Position numbers and translations under genes: made by a program
Part shown: positions 38,905 to 48,121 of the stretch, piece by piece
Numbering within the stretch: position 1 is the first letter of the stretch
Layout: every line of letters starts with the position of its first letter
The notes under the pieces: model-generated
What the model was told of the DNA's origin: nothing
The model's input: only the letters and a program-made list of their open reading frames with translations
Database searches by the model: none
Assembly (NCBI GenBank): GCA_016278485.1
Contig: JADQBT010000010.1
Span: 186,001-250,000 of the forward strand
Origin: Halanaerobiales bacterium
GTDB taxonomy: Bacteria > Bacillota > Halanaerobiia > Halanaerobiales > Halanaerobiaceae
Direction: 5' to 3'
DNA: 64,000 nt

Positions 38905-39749
38905 TGTAGTATATCTTCTTTCATCTTGAGAACCTGTTCTCTGCTTACTTGAGCAAAATTTTCACTTTCATCTACTCCCTGATGTGCTGTAATAATTCCT
39001 CGGGATGAATTAACAACTGCACAGATCTCATCCTGGAGAATCCGCGCGAGATCTTGACCGGTTCCACCCTGAGCACCATAACCAGGAATCAAGTAAAAAG
39101 TGTCAGCAGTATTATTTTTGATCTCCATGAATTCCTGGGGATAGGTTAATCCAACTACTCCACCAATTAAACTGTAACCTGCTTCACCTTTAAACTCCTG
39201 GCCCCATTCTTTAATTTTTCTGGCAACATGAAGATATAGGGGTTCATCCTCTACTATTAGATCCTGAAAATCTTCTGAGCCGGGATTTGAAGTTCGCATC
39301 AAGACAAATAAACCCTTTTCTCCCCTATTTAGGTATTTAAAATATGGTTTTATCGCATCTCTACCCAAATAGGGATTTACTGTGATAAAATCAGCCTCAA
39401 AATCACCTGAAAAATGAGCTTCGGCATATAGTTCTGCTGTTGAAGAAATATCTCCTCGTTTAATATCTGCTATTACTATTTTCCCATTTTTTCTAATATA
39501 TTTTAGTGTTTTTGCATAAGCAATCAGACCTGCCAGGCCAAGTGCTTCATAACAGGCAATCTGTAATTTGTAACAGGCTACATCATCCAAAGTAGCATCA
39601 ATAATCTTACGATTAAATTCAAATATCTTCTCTTCAAGCTTCAGATTAGCTTGTTTAATATATTCCGGCAAGTATTCTAAGCGTGTATCTAGACCGACAC
39701 AAATAGGACCTTTTTTAACTGCTTCCTGATATAGTCTATCAATTATCAA
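38892..39749 (-). CDS. pyrF: Orotidine 5'-phosphate decarboxylase (type 2)
   Basis: 285 aa, longer than the roughly 230-aa type 1 enzymes. The type 2 pattern has CVGLDTRLEYLP at the start, the catalytic VIADIKRGDISSTAELYAEA, and YLIPGYGAQGG near the end. The start is TTG at 39749 with AAGGAG upstream. Confidence 0.95.
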   Translation of the reverse strand: MIIDRLYQEAVKKGPICVGLDTRLEYLPEYIKQANLKLEEKIFEFNRKIIDATLDDVACYKLQIACYEALGLAGLIAYAKTLKYIRKNGKIVIADIKRGDISSTAELYAEAHFSGDFEADFITVNPYLGRDAIKPYFKYLNRGEKGLFVLMRTSNPGSEDFQDLIVEDEPLYLHVARKIKEWGQEFKGEAGYSLIGGVVGLTYPQEFMEIKNNTADTFYLIPGYGAQGGTGQDLARILQDEICAVVNSSRGIITAHQGVDESENFAQVSREQVLKMKEDILQWLK

Positions 39750-39762
39750 GTGAATTCACTCC

Positions 39763-40941
39763 TTAGTTTAGATAGAGAATTTGGCCTGCACGAATTGTCA
39801 TTTTGACCTTCCCCTGTACTATCTCTCCCGCAAAGGGGCTATTTTTACCTTTTGATAAAAAACCAGTTGGTCTAATCTCATATTTTTCTGTTGGGTCTAC
39901 CAACACCACATCTCCCTTAAACCCCTCTTTAATTAGACCAGATTTGCGTCCCAATAGCTTGGCTGGATTATAGCTCATAACTCGACTCAAAAACTGTAAA
40001 TCAAGTCCATAGTCTAAAAAAACTGTATTTACTAAAGAGAAAGCAATTTCAATTGAAGAAATCCCCGGTGCACCATGTTTTTTATCCAGCTCAGTATGTG
40101 GAGCATGATCAGTTGCTATAATATCAATATATCCACGTTTTAGCCCTACAATCAGTGCCTCTACATCCTCGGCAGTTCGGAAAGGAGGATTAACCTTGTA
40201 GTTTAATCCATAGGCATATAGGTGGTGTGGTGTTACTTCACCACTGAAGCAAAGCCCCTTATCCTTATATCTTTTAATTAACTGCAGTGTTTTAGCTTTA
40301 CTAATATGGCAGATATGCAACTTTCCGCCGTTTTCTTTTAGTAGATTTAGATCTCTTTTTACAATCTCAACCTCTGGCTGAGAGTGAGTCATAATCATAA
40401 AGTCTTTTTCCTCAGAAAGACGTAAAGACTTTTCCATAAATTTTTCATCTAAAATAGTTTTGCCATCATCTGAAAAGAGCTTTGTAAAATTAAGCATCTC
40501 ATCAATATTGACCGTTTCCTTCCCCCTTAAGCCTTTGCTCAGGCTAGAGATCTGATAGATATCACAGAGGTTCAATTTTTTGGACTTAGTTTGAATATAC
40601 TCGATTATATCTTTACTATCACAGCAAGGAGAAGTATTTGCCATGGTGCATAAAGACGTATATCCCCCTTTAAGGGCAGCCCTCTGACCTGATACCAGAT
40701 CTTCTTGCTGAGTATCGCCCGGATCTCGAAGATGGGTATGCATGTCTACAAAAGATGGCATTAATGTTAAGCCTTTCCCATCTATGATCTGAATGCTTTC
40801 TTTTATCAGTCTTTCTTCTAATCCAGGCGGAATTTTTCTTCCAGAGATTACATTTATAATATATCCATCTTTTATTAAGACATGACCCGCTGTCTTTTTC
40901 TCTGCATCAGTGATTTCAACATTTTTAATCAATAGATTAAT
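39763..40941 (-). CDS. pyrC: Dihydroorotase, probable ATT start
   Basis: Zinc amidohydrolase closing carbamoyl aspartate, about 392 aa. Metal motifs: DMHTHLRDPGD, MTHSQPE, HICHISKA and ATDHAPHT. The frame reaches an ATG at 41031, but that start would lie 77 bp inside pyrI and add residues unlike the family. AAGGAG at 40951-40956 is followed after 9 nt by ATT (40941), giving the expected N-terminus NLLIKNVEI. The nearest conventional codon is TTG at 40932, with 18 nt spacing. Function is sure; the start is not. Confidence 0.92.
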   Translation of the reverse strand: MNLLIKNVEITDAEKKTAGHVLIKDGYIINVISGRKIPPGLEERLIKESIQIIDGKGLTLMPSFVDMHTHLRDPGDTQQEDLVSGQRAALKGGYTSLCTMANTSPCCDSKDIIEYIQTKSKKLNLCDIYQISSLSKGLRGKETVNIDEMLNFTKLFSDDGKTILDEKFMEKSLRLSEEKDFMIMTHSQPEVEIVKRDLNLLKENGGKLHICHISKAKTLQLIKRYKDKGLCFSGEVTPHHLYAYGLNYKVNPPFRTAEDVEALIVGLKRGYIDIIATDHAPHTELDKKHGAPGISSIEIAFSLVNTVFLDYGLDLQFLSRVMSYNPAKLLGRKSGLIKEGFKGDVVLVDPTEKYEIRPTGFLSKGKNSPFAGEIVQGKVKMTIRAGQILYLN

Positions 40942-40954
40942 TTTTAACCACTCC

Positions 40955-41377
40955 TTACAGGGTTGTCCAAGAGTCACAGAATTCACACTTATACTTCTTA
41001 TTCCCTGAATCGACCAGAGTAAATTCAACATTTTCTATATTTTCAATTGTAGAAACACAAGCAGGGTTCTTACAGCTAAGTGTTCCTTTAACCTTATCAG
41101 GTAATGGAACAGCAATCTTTCTAACTATATTTCCCTCTTCGATAATATTGACAGTTGTATCTGGGGCAATAATTCCCAGAATATCCAGGTTTAAATCTAT
41201 TTCATTTTCAATCTTAATTAAGTCTTTGCTATTCATTTTATCTGACATTACATTTTTGAGAAGGGCTACTGAATGTTCAGCCCGGTGTAATTTTAATTCC
41301 TTAAAAATCTTATAACCACTGCCTGCTTTAATATGATCAATAACTATTCCTTTTTTGATAATATTTACATTAAGCAT
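40955..41377 (-). CDS. pyrI: Aspartate carbamoyltransferase regulatory subunit
   Basis: 140 aa. The N-terminal allosteric domain ([10 protein letters not shown], nucleotide-binding) is followed by a C-terminal zinc domain with four cysteines (CKNPAC and CEFC). It binds nucleotides and holds the catalytic trimers together. It overlaps pyrB by 8 bp. The presence of PyrI means ATCase is allosterically regulated here, unlike the B. subtilis enzyme. Confidence 0.95.
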   Translation of the reverse strand: MLNVNIIKKGIVIDHIKAGSGYKIFKELKLHRAEHSVALLKNVMSDKMNSKDLIKIENEIDLNLDILGIIAPDTTVNIIEEGNIVRKIAVPLPDKVKGTLSCKNPACVSTIENIENVEFTLVDSGNKKYKCEFCDSWTTL

Positions 41378-42293
41378 CTATCTCTACCCCCAATAATTTC
41401 ATTATTAGAGCCATTCTAACAAACATTCCATAACGGGCCTGATCAAAATAGACTGCCCTTGGGTCAGCATCAACCTCTTCGGAAATCTCACTCACTCTAG
41501 GCAAGGGATGCATAACTATCATCTCTTTTTTTGCTTTATTGAGTTTCTTTTTATCCAGTATATAGCTATCCCTTAAGCGTAAATATTCTTCTTCACTGAT
41601 AAATCTTTCTCGCTGAACTCGGGTCATATAGAGAATATCAAGCTCTGGAAGCACTTCTGTTAATTCAGTGGTCTCAAAATATGATTTTTGCTCTAATTCA
41701 GCTTTGATATACTCAGGAATTAATAATTCAGGTGGGGAGATAAAATAGAATTCTACACCATGGTAACGCGACATAGCTTTAACTAAAGAGTGAACAGTTC
41801 TACCAAATTTAAGATCACCACATAATCCAATTTTGAGATTTAAAAAATTGTTTTTGAGCAGATAGATTGTTAAGAGATCAGTCAGGGTCTGAGTTGGGTG
41901 TTGGTGACCTCCATCTCCAGCATTAATAACAGGAAAGTTAGCATACTTGGAAGCGAGTTTTGGAGCTCCTTCTTTTGGATGGCGCATCACAGCGATATCT
42001 GCATAACAACCAATAGTCTTAATAGTATCACCAATACTCTCGCCTTTGGATACTGATGAACTACTGGCCTCTGAGAAGCCAATTACTTGTCCTCCCAATC
42101 TGTACATGGCTGCTTCAAAGCTAAGTCTAGTTCTGGTAGAGGGCTCATAAAATAATGAACCCAAAATTTTACCCTTACAGACTTCTTTAAAAGCAGCAGG
42201 TGTTTCAACAATTTCTTCACTTAATTCAAAAATCTCTTGCAATTCTTCCAGCGATAAATCACCTGGCTCAATTAAACTTCTTCCTTTTAACAT
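41370..42293 (-). CDS. pyrB: Aspartate carbamoyltransferase catalytic subunit
   Basis: 307 aa. The carbamoyl-phosphate site is [14 protein letters not shown], with the HPTQTLTDL block and the C-terminal HPLPRVSEI. First gene of pyrBICFKDER; genes for carbamoyl phosphate synthase are not in the window. The start is ATG with AGGGAGG upstream, next to a PyrR-like hairpin. Confidence 0.97.
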   Translation of the reverse strand: MLKGRSLIEPGDLSLEELQEIFELSEEIVETPAAFKEVCKGKILGSLFYEPSTRTRLSFEAAMYRLGGQVIGFSEASSSSVSKGESIGDTIKTIGCYADIAVMRHPKEGAPKLASKYANFPVINAGDGGHQHPTQTLTDLLTIYLLKNNFLNLKIGLCGDLKFGRTVHSLVKAMSRYHGVEFYFISPPELLIPEYIKAELEQKSYFETTELTEVLPELDILYMTRVQRERFISEEEYLRLRDSYILDKKKLNKAKKEMIVMHPLPRVSEISEEVDADPRAVYFDQARYGMFVRMALIMKLLGVEIDA

Positions 42294-42300
42294 CTTTTTT

Positions 42301-42336
42301 CCTCCCTTTTTAGCCTCTCTGGACCAAGATTAAAGG
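42301..42336 (-). promoter_or_regulatory. Second PyrR binding-loop-like hairpin, next to the pyrB ribosome site
   Basis: The minus strand reads GGTCCAGAGAGGCT (42312-42325), matching the PyrR binding-loop consensus ARUCCNGNGAGGYU at 13 of 14 positions. It is flanked by CCTTT and AAAGG that can close a lower stem. The 3' side reaches into the GGGAGG ribosome site (42301-42306), so binding could block translation of pyrB. Confidence 0.7.
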
Positions 42337-42351
42337 TAAAATAATTGTCTG

Positions 42352-42391
42352 GACAAAAAAATAACCTTTCCTACTAGAGAACGGAAAGGTT
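42352..42391 (-). terminator. pyr attenuator terminator
   Basis: AACCTTTCC (42383-42391 on the minus strand) pairs with GGAAAGGTT (42363-42371) and is followed by TATTTTTTT. It lies between the pyr promoter and pyrB, about 60 bp before the start codon. Confidence 0.92.
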
Positions 42392-42464
42392 TAATTGCAA
42401 AGGTATGAGCTAGAAATAATTTTATCTAGCATTTTTTAATACCTTCCCGGTCTCTCAGTACCAG
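42376..42464 (-). promoter_or_regulatory. pyr attenuator: antiterminator and first PyrR-loop hairpin
   Basis: Two mutually exclusive folds can be read. Antiterminator: the RNA at 42455-42441 (AGAGACCGGGAAGGU) pairs with 42390-42376 (ACCUUUCCGUUCUCU), 14 of 15 positions counting one G-U pair, and captures the 5' arm of the terminator. Anti-antiterminator: CUGGU and ACCGG (42464-42447) close a hairpin whose loop holds CUGAGAG, matching the PyrR CNGNGAG core. This is the standard order of a PyrR attenuator. Confidence 0.78.
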
Positions 42465-42488
42465 TTTAAAAGTATCTAAACTATTGCT

Positions 42489-42517
42489 ATTATATACTTA
42501 AATTTTTATATTGTCAA
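42489..42517 (-). promoter_or_regulatory. Consensus promoter of the pyr operon
   Basis: TTGACA (42512-42517), 17-bp spacer, TATAAT (42489-42494): a perfect sigma-A promoter. The -35 box begins 17 bp past the fucI stop codon. The transcript has a leader of about 190 nt. Confidence 0.93.
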
Positions 42518-42534
42518 AAATAATTAACTTAATC

Positions 42535-44316
42535 TTAATCATAAAGTGCGCCCAAATTATCACATGCTCTAAAATCTGCACCTTCTAAATCATTCGTGCC
42601 AAAAGCCTTCCAATAGTCAGGCCTATATATTCTATTATCTGAAATATTATGCATATTCACAGGAATTCTCAGCATTGAAGCTAGAGTTATCAATTTATCA
42701 CCAATATGTCCATAACTTATAGCGCCATGATTCGCTCCCCAACTATTCATTACCGTATAGACATCTTTAAAACTCCCTTTACCAGTAAGGATTGGGGCAA
42801 ACCAGGTGGTCGGCCAGGTTGGGTCTGTTCTTTGATCTAATACCCGATGCACTTCTTCCGGTAAAGTAATCGAATAACCTTCCGCTATTTGCAACACAGG
42901 ACCCAGACCATCAATAATATTTATCCTTGACATTGTTAAAGGCATGCCACCTTCTGTAACAAACTGCGATGAGAATCCTCCACCCCTAAAATATTCTAAA
43001 TTTGCAGGGCGCCAGGTAGTTGCTTTCAGGCAATCTTTAATATCTGTTTCAGTAAGTTCCCAGTATGGTTTCATAACTGGATTACCATCTTTTTTTTGCT
43101 GACCTGTACCATCCAGGGTTGCTGAACCAGAATTAATAAGATGAATTATTCCATGTTCTGCCCTACCATTCAATTCATAATTGGTGACCCTCTGAACAGC
43201 TTCTGGACTCCAGTAAGTACGAACATCTGCAAAAATCTGAGCAGTATTTGTTAATAGATGACCAAAAAGCATTGGTACAGCATTTAAACTGTCATTTTCA
43301 GTTGCCATAACAAATGGTTCTCTTTTTCCATTCCAATCAAATGAAGAATTTAAAATTGCCTCCATAAAATCTCCATTAGGAAAATGATCTGTCCACTGGC
43401 GCTGCCCCTGGAAACCTGCTGTGATAGCATTATGTCCCAACGCTTCCTCTCCTAAAATAGTTTTGCCAAATTTTTCGTTTCCAATCATTAGATCTCGAGC
43501 AATTAAAGTCATTTTAACGACAAATTCCCATTTTTTATCCTTTTCTTCTCTGCTTAGCTGTATTTTTTCGGGATTGTTATCTTTGCCTTCAATACAATTT
43601 TCTTTAACCCACTCTATTGCCTTTTGATATTCCTTTTCATCATAGATATTTTCATTAATTCTACGAGTTATTTCTGACATATCTACATATTCATTTCTCA
43701 TGCCAAGGTATTTTTGAAAAAATCTCTCTTTTACCATCGACCCAGCAATTCCCATTGATACTGAACCAATTGATAAATAAGATTTATTTTTTATTGTAGC
43801 AACAGCTAATCCTGCTTTTGCAAATAATAATAGTTTTTCTTTTACATCTTCGGGAATTGTTTCATCTTCAAGATCCTGTACATCTCTTCCGTAGATGCCA
43901 AAGGCAGGTAAACCTTTCTGATTATGCGCAGCCAGTACTGCACTCAGATAAACGGCTCCTGGTCTTTCAGTTCCATTAAATCCCCAGATAGCTTTAGGAA
44001 TATGAGGATCCATATCCATTGTTTCAGAACCATAACACCAACAGGGTGTAACAGTAAGGGAAACCCCTACACCTTCTTTAATAAATTTTTCTGCGGTCTG
44101 AGCTGCCTCGGCTACTCCACCGATACATCTATCTGCAATTACACATTTTAACGGTTCTCCACTGGCATGTCTTATATTTTTCTCTAAGAATTTTTTTGCT
44201 TTCCTGGCCATCTTCATTGTTTGAGCTTCCAGTGATTCTCTTATTCCTTTGCGTCGACCATCTATTGCTGGTCTTATACCTATTTTAGGCAACTCACCAA
44301 CTAATCTGTTCCCCAT
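42535..44316 (-). CDS. fucI: L-fucose isomerase (may act on D-arabinose)
   Basis: 593-aa aldose-ketose isomerase of the FucI type. N-terminal [21 protein letters not shown], then [16 protein letters not shown] and the metal-binding [20 protein letters not shown]. FucI enzymes convert L-fucose to L-fuculose and D-arabinose to D-ribulose. With no fuculokinase or fuculose-phosphate aldolase nearby but ribose-type genes and an FGGY kinase, the D-arabinose or D-ribulose role is plausible; this is inference. Last gene of the GntR operon; no terminator follows before the pyr promoter. Confidence 0.92.
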   Translation of the reverse strand: MGNRLVGELPKIGIRPAIDGRRKGIRESLEAQTMKMARKAKKFLEKNIRHASGEPLKCVIADRCIGGVAEAAQTAEKFIKEGVGVSLTVTPCWCYGSETMDMDPHIPKAIWGFNGTERPGAVYLSAVLAAHNQKGLPAFGIYGRDVQDLEDETIPEDVKEKLLLFAKAGLAVATIKNKSYLSIGSVSMGIAGSMVKERFFQKYLGMRNEYVDMSEITRRINENIYDEKEYQKAIEWVKENCIEGKDNNPEKIQLSREEKDKKWEFVVKMTLIARDLMIGNEKFGKTILGEEALGHNAITAGFQGQRQWTDHFPNGDFMEAILNSSFDWNGKREPFVMATENDSLNAVPMLFGHLLTNTAQIFADVRTYWSPEAVQRVTNYELNGRAEHGIIHLINSGSATLDGTGQQKKDGNPVMKPYWELTETDIKDCLKATTWRPANLEYFRGGGFSSQFVTEGGMPLTMSRINIIDGLGPVLQIAEGYSITLPEEVHRVLDQRTDPTWPTTWFAPILTGKGSFKDVYTVMNSWGANHGAISYGHIGDKLITLASMLRIPVNMHNISDNRIYRPDYWKAFGTNDLEGADFRACDNLGALYD

Positions 44317-44340
44317 TTTTTTACCCCCCTAAACGAAATA

Positions 44341-45351
44341 TCATTTAAGTAAAATCATAGTTTTAATTGTTTCATTATTTAAGGCATTTTCAAAAGCTGT
44401 CTGTACATCCTTAAGCAGATATTCATCGAGTACAAAGTCACTATATTTAATGATATTATTTTCTATCAACTTTAAAGCCTCTGGATAGAATCTGTTAGGT
44501 ATAGCATGAGTAGCCCTGATCTGTAATTTTTTAAAATGAATATCATTATAATTTAAAGTTACATTTTGACTTCCATCAAAACTAAAGCCAATATAAGTAA
44601 TAATTCCCCCAAATCTAGTAATTTCAACTGCATCCTTGAGTGTATATGGTGGAGCAGTTATTAAAACTCTATCCAGTTGAAGTCCCTCATTCATACAAAA
44701 TTCTACTACATCTTCATTATCAACCTCTATAATGCTGTCAACACCTATTTTTTGGGCCAGCGCAAATCTTTTTACACTATGGCTGTGTCCAGTAAGATAG
44801 ATACTATTGACCCCTATATGTTCAGCAACTGCAGCAGCCATTAAACCAATTGGGCCTGGTCCAAAAATCATAATATCCTGCCCTTCTTTTACCTGGGCAG
44901 TCTCAAGCATTTCAAGAGCAACTGTAAGCGGCTCAGCTAATGCCGCTTCTTTATAGGAAAGCTCTTTAAAAGGATAGACACTTCTCGCCGGAACAGCAAC
45001 ATACTCCTGAAAACTTATTTTCTCTTCCATTAATAAATTGTACATATCCTGGCAGAACTCTGGTTGGCCATTTTTACAGAATCGACAGACTCCACAATTT
45101 GTTGCATTATCGATAACTACCTTATCTCCAACTTTTATATGGCCTGCTTTAGAATTATTTTCAACAACTTTCCCAGTTATTTCATGGCCTAAATAGTGGT
45201 CAAATGCTTCTTTTTTACTGAATATATGTAAATCTGTCCCACATATTCCACCTGCCATAATTTTTACTACCACTTCTCCTGCCTGGGGCTCCGGCTTTGC
45301 AATATTGACAAGTTCCAGTTTTTTTAGAGAAGTCATCCTCACAGCCTTCAT
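44341..45351 (-). CDS. Zinc-dependent medium-chain alcohol/polyol dehydrogenase
   Basis: 336-aa MDR-family dehydrogenase. Catalytic zinc region GGICGTDLHIF and GHEITGKVV; structural zinc cysteines CGVCRFCKNGQPEFC; Rossmann motif GPGPIGLMAA. It resembles sorbitol, threonine and L-iditol dehydrogenases. In this operon it probably oxidises a sugar alcohol or reduces a keto sugar. AAGGAGG precedes the ATG. Confidence 0.87.
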   Translation of the reverse strand: MKAVRMTSLKKLELVNIAKPEPQAGEVVVKIMAGGICGTDLHIFSKKEAFDHYLGHEITGKVVENNSKAGHIKVGDKVVIDNATNCGVCRFCKNGQPEFCQDMYNLLMEEKISFQEYVAVPARSVYPFKELSYKEAALAEPLTVALEMLETAQVKEGQDIMIFGPGPIGLMAAAVAEHIGVNSIYLTGHSHSVKRFALAQKIGVDSIIEVDNEDVVEFCMNEGLQLDRVLITAPPYTLKDAVEITRFGGIITYIGFSFDGSQNVTLNYNDIHFKKLQIRATHAIPNRFYPEALKLIENNIIKYSDFVLDEYLLKDVQTAFENALNNETIKTMILLK

Positions 45352-45372
45352 AAACTTAAAACCTCCTTCTGA

Positions 45373-46047
45373 TTAGCTTTTTAAATCAGCTTCAATACTC
45401 AAAGTATTGTATTCTCTTAACCAATCTTCTTCAAACATTTCAATAGCTTTATCAGTTAGAAAGTGGGTATGGGCTTGAACTAATATTTCAGGACTCAAAG
45501 TTATTGACTCAATACCCAACTTTAATAGTTCTTTGACCTGATTAGCATTTTTTATGCTTGCAGCAATAATTTTACTTGAATAACCTGCAGCATCAATAGT
45601 CTTCTTTATCTCTTCTACCAGTTTTACGCCGGATTGTTCGATTTTATCTAACCTGCTAACATAAGGAGCAATATATTTTGCTCCACACTTTGCTGCTGCC
45701 AGTGCTTGTGAAACTCCAAAAACAGCTGTTGCAGTAATATCTATTTCTTCTGTATCAATTTTTTTAATCGCTGCCAGTCCTACCTTACTAACAGGTATTT
45801 TTACTATTATTCTCTCAGAGAAAGAATGTAATTTTAATGTTTCTTCAATAATATCTTTTTCACTATTTGCTAGTACCTGTACATGGACTCTACCATCGCA
45901 TACTGTAAGGATTTCTTCGATTAAACTAAACAATCTTTTTCTTTCTAATGATACTAAGGAAGGATTGATAGTAACTCCATCAATTGGAAGCCAGTTTATT
46001 AATTCTTTTATTTTTGTTAAATTCCCACTATCAATATAATACTCCAT
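45373..46047 (-). CDS. Fructose-6-phosphate aldolase-like transaldolase family protein
   Basis: 224-aa short transaldolase-type TIM barrel. Blocks GVTINPSLV, IIVKIPVSKVGLAAI (with the Schiff-base lysine in VKIP), YIAPYVSRLDKI and SIKNANQVKEL match fructose-6-phosphate aldolase rather than long transaldolases. It could split fructose 6-phosphate into dihydroxyacetone and glyceraldehyde 3-phosphate, or act on another ketose phosphate. It sits two genes from hxlB, whose product would be fructose 6-phosphate. Confidence 0.83.
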   Translation of the reverse strand: MEYYIDSGNLTKIKELINWLPIDGVTINPSLVSLERKRLFSLIEEILTVCDGRVHVQVLANSEKDIIEETLKLHSFSERIIVKIPVSKVGLAAIKKIDTEEIDITATAVFGVSQALAAAKCGAKYIAPYVSRLDKIEQSGVKLVEEIKKTIDAAGYSSKIIAASIKNANQVKELLKLGIESITLSPEILVQAHTHFLTDKAIEMFEEDWLREYNTLSIEADLKS

Positions 46048-46075
46048 AATTATCCCCCATTTCTTTTAACGAATC

Positions 46076-46576
46076 CTATCCTTTATAGAACATATCTCTT
46101 CTCTCAGCATTTTCAATATCTTTAATTCTTTTTTTATAGAATTCGGGCATCTTTAAACCGTCCTTTTCAAACCAGGCATACGGATCAGTTCCTGCAACCA
46201 GAACGATGTTTCCCCAAGGGTTGTAGTCACCGGTTCTAATAATTGCTTTTGCCTCATATGCAATTTCGTTCATGATTCGCTCATGGGGTATTGCTTCAAG
46301 TTCAGAGTCCTTAAATATCTCCTGCAAATTTTTATATAATGGTTGATTGTTTGAAATGACATCTTCAGCAAACATCACTTTTTCACTGATAAACTCTTCT
46401 GTTATTATTTTTAAAACAGTCGGCAAGTCTGGTAAGCCTTTTTTTATAGCAAGGTCAACACAATCAGCATCCTCAGGTATTGGGAATCCTGCATCTGATA
46501 CAATCAATTTCTGTCCATGACCCATACCTGCAATAATTCTGCTTATCTCACGGTTTAAAATTCCTTTTCGTTTCAT
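46076..46576 (-). CDS. rbsD: D-ribose pyranase (RbsD/FucU family) with C-terminal extension
   Basis: 166 aa against about 130-140 for typical RbsD/FucU. The core has MGHGQKLIVSDAGFPIP with the catalytic His and Asp, and RTGDYNPWGNIVLVAG. About 25 extra residues (from PYAWF on, rich in Lys and Glu) follow. It interconverts pyranose and furanose anomers so that a kinase can use the sugar. TAGGAGG precedes the ATG. Confidence 0.88.
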   Translation of the reverse strand: MKRKGILNREISRIIAGMGHGQKLIVSDAGFPIPEDADCVDLAIKKGLPDLPTVLKIITEEFISEKVMFAEDVISNNQPLYKNLQEIFKDSELEAIPHERIMNEIAYEAKAIIRTGDYNPWGNIVLVAGTDPYAWFEKDGLKMPEFYKKRIKDIENAERRDMFYKG

Positions 46577-46593
46577 AATGAATCCTCCTAAAA

Positions 46594-47133
46594 TTATTCT
46601 AGATTTGTATGACGCTCATCCATCTCTTGATGAGAAGTTCCTTTAATAGATTGAAGATAGCCCGAAAAACTGTCTAATACAATGAGTAAAGACTGCTCAA
46701 ATAAAGTTCCCCCATATTGAACAGTAAGACTGTTTGTTTTAGAAGTAGGAATTAATAAATACTCATCTGAAATTTTTACTAAATCTGAGTTTTTCTCAGC
46801 AGTAAATGCTATTACATCAGCTTTTACTTTTTGAGCTGTTTCACAATCCATTAATACTTTTCTTGTTTTTCCAGAACCAGAACAAGCTATTAAGAGATCA
46901 TTCTCACCAATGGCTGGGGTTGTCGCATCCCCAACCACAAACGCAGTATAACCTAAATGGGTTAATCTCATGGCGAACATTTTTGCAACTAACCCTGAAC
47001 GACCCTGACCTGTAATATAAATTTTTTCTGTAAAATTAATATAACTGCCAATCTTATTAAAATCATTCTCTGTCAATTTTTTAACAGCACTTTCGATCTC
47101 TTTTATTATTTCAACTGGAGAAAGGGGACTCAT
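46594..47133 (-). CDS. hxlB: 6-phospho-3-hexuloisomerase
   Basis: SIS-domain sugar-phosphate isomerase, about 179 aa. ITGQGRSGLVAKMFAMRLTH, VVGDATTPAIG and IACSGSGKT match the PHI subgroup. PHI converts D-arabino-3-hexulose 6-phosphate to fructose 6-phosphate. The ATG at 47133 starts 1 bp after the stop of the aldo-keto reductase; a GTG at 47142 is an alternative. hxlA lies upstream, separated by the reductase gene. Confidence 0.87.
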   Translation of the reverse strand: MSPLSPVEIIKEIESAVKKLTENDFNKIGSYINFTEKIYITGQGRSGLVAKMFAMRLTHLGYTAFVVGDATTPAIGENDLLIACSGSGKTRKVLMDCETAQKVKADVIAFTAEKNSDLVKISDEYLLIPTSKTNSLTVQYGGTLFEQSLLIVLDSFSGYLQSIKGTSHQEMDERHTNLE

Positions 47134-47134
47134 A

Positions 47135-48106
47135 TCATTCACAACATCTTTTAATTAATTGATCAACTTCTGCTAATAACTCAGTATCTGGAGTCCAATC
47201 TAAAGTTGCCACATTTTCTCTTACTTCTTTTTCACTAATTGAAGAAGCAATGATAGTAGTAATTGCTTTTTGACTAATTAGCCAGTGCATTACAAGCTGC
47301 ACCATAGGTTTTTTTGACCTGGCAGCTATATTACTTAATTCTTCCGCAAACTTAAGATTATTTTTGAGTTTCTTTCCACGAAGCTGCGGATTGGCACAAC
47401 GCATATCTCCTCTTTCTACTTTTTCCATAGAAAAACCATCTGTTAATAATCCCTGACATAGAGGACTATAAGGAATCACCCCGATATTGTTTTCTTCACA
47501 ATAGGGTAAGATTTCTGATTCTGTACGATATGTAAGAGGAAGTCCATGATAACTATCTGCATTTCTTTCAATCATATTAAATAAAACTTGATTACTTACT
47601 ACTTCAACATATTTACTGGCTTCTTCCAATAAAGGAATCGAAAAATTACTTACACCTATATTCCTGATTTTTCCTTGTTCTTTTAATTCGGCTAAAGTTG
47701 TCATTGTCTCTTTAAGAGGAGTATTCGGATCTGGCCAGTGGATTTGATAGAGATCAACATAATCTGTATTTAATCTTGAAAGACTAATCTCGATCTCCTC
47801 TAAAATACTTTCACGGGTAAGATTACGCTTTATATTTTTCTCATCATCCCAGCGCAAACCACATTTTGTTGCAATAAAGACATCTTTCCGCTGCTGACCA
47901 AGCGCTTTTCCCAGTACTTTTTCTGCATGACCAAACCCATAGACAGGGGCAACATCAAAAAAATTTATACCACATTTAATGGCTTCTCTCATTGCCCTAA
48001 TTGATTTTTCATCATTGGTTCCAGTCCAATCATTACCAGCTGCCCAACAGCCGAAGCCAATTACGGAAACATTCATCCCAGAATTGCCTAATTCTTTATA
48101 ATTCAT
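47135..48106 (-). CDS. Aldo/keto reductase
   Basis: 323-aa TIM-barrel NAD(P)H oxidoreductase. The catalytic Asp and Tyr lie in FDVAPVYGFG, Lys in IATKCG and His in LYQIHWPD; IASSIS near the C-terminus contacts the cofactor. It resembles the AKR branch acting on sugars and keto acids. Placed between hxlA and hxlB, it probably acts on a sugar intermediate of the operon. AAGGAGG precedes the ATG. Confidence 0.88.
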   Translation of the reverse strand: MNYKELGNSGMNVSVIGFGCWAAGNDWTGTNDEKSIRAMREAIKCGINFFDVAPVYGFGHAEKVLGKALGQQRKDVFIATKCGLRWDDEKNIKRNLTRESILEEIEISLSRLNTDYVDLYQIHWPDPNTPLKETMTTLAELKEQGKIRNIGVSNFSIPLLEEASKYVEVVSNQVLFNMIERNADSYHGLPLTYRTESEILPYCEENNIGVIPYSPLCQGLLTDGFSMEKVERGDMRCANPQLRGKKLKNNLKFAEELSNIAARSKKPMVQLVMHWLISQKAITTIIASSISEKEVRENVATLDWTPDTELLAEVDQLIKRCCE

Positions 48107-48121
48107 AACTTAATCCTCCTT

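Noticed and set aside
42300-42530. T-box or other tRNA-sensing leader before pyrB
   Set aside because: No T-box sequence is present; the folds are explained by a PyrR attenuator.
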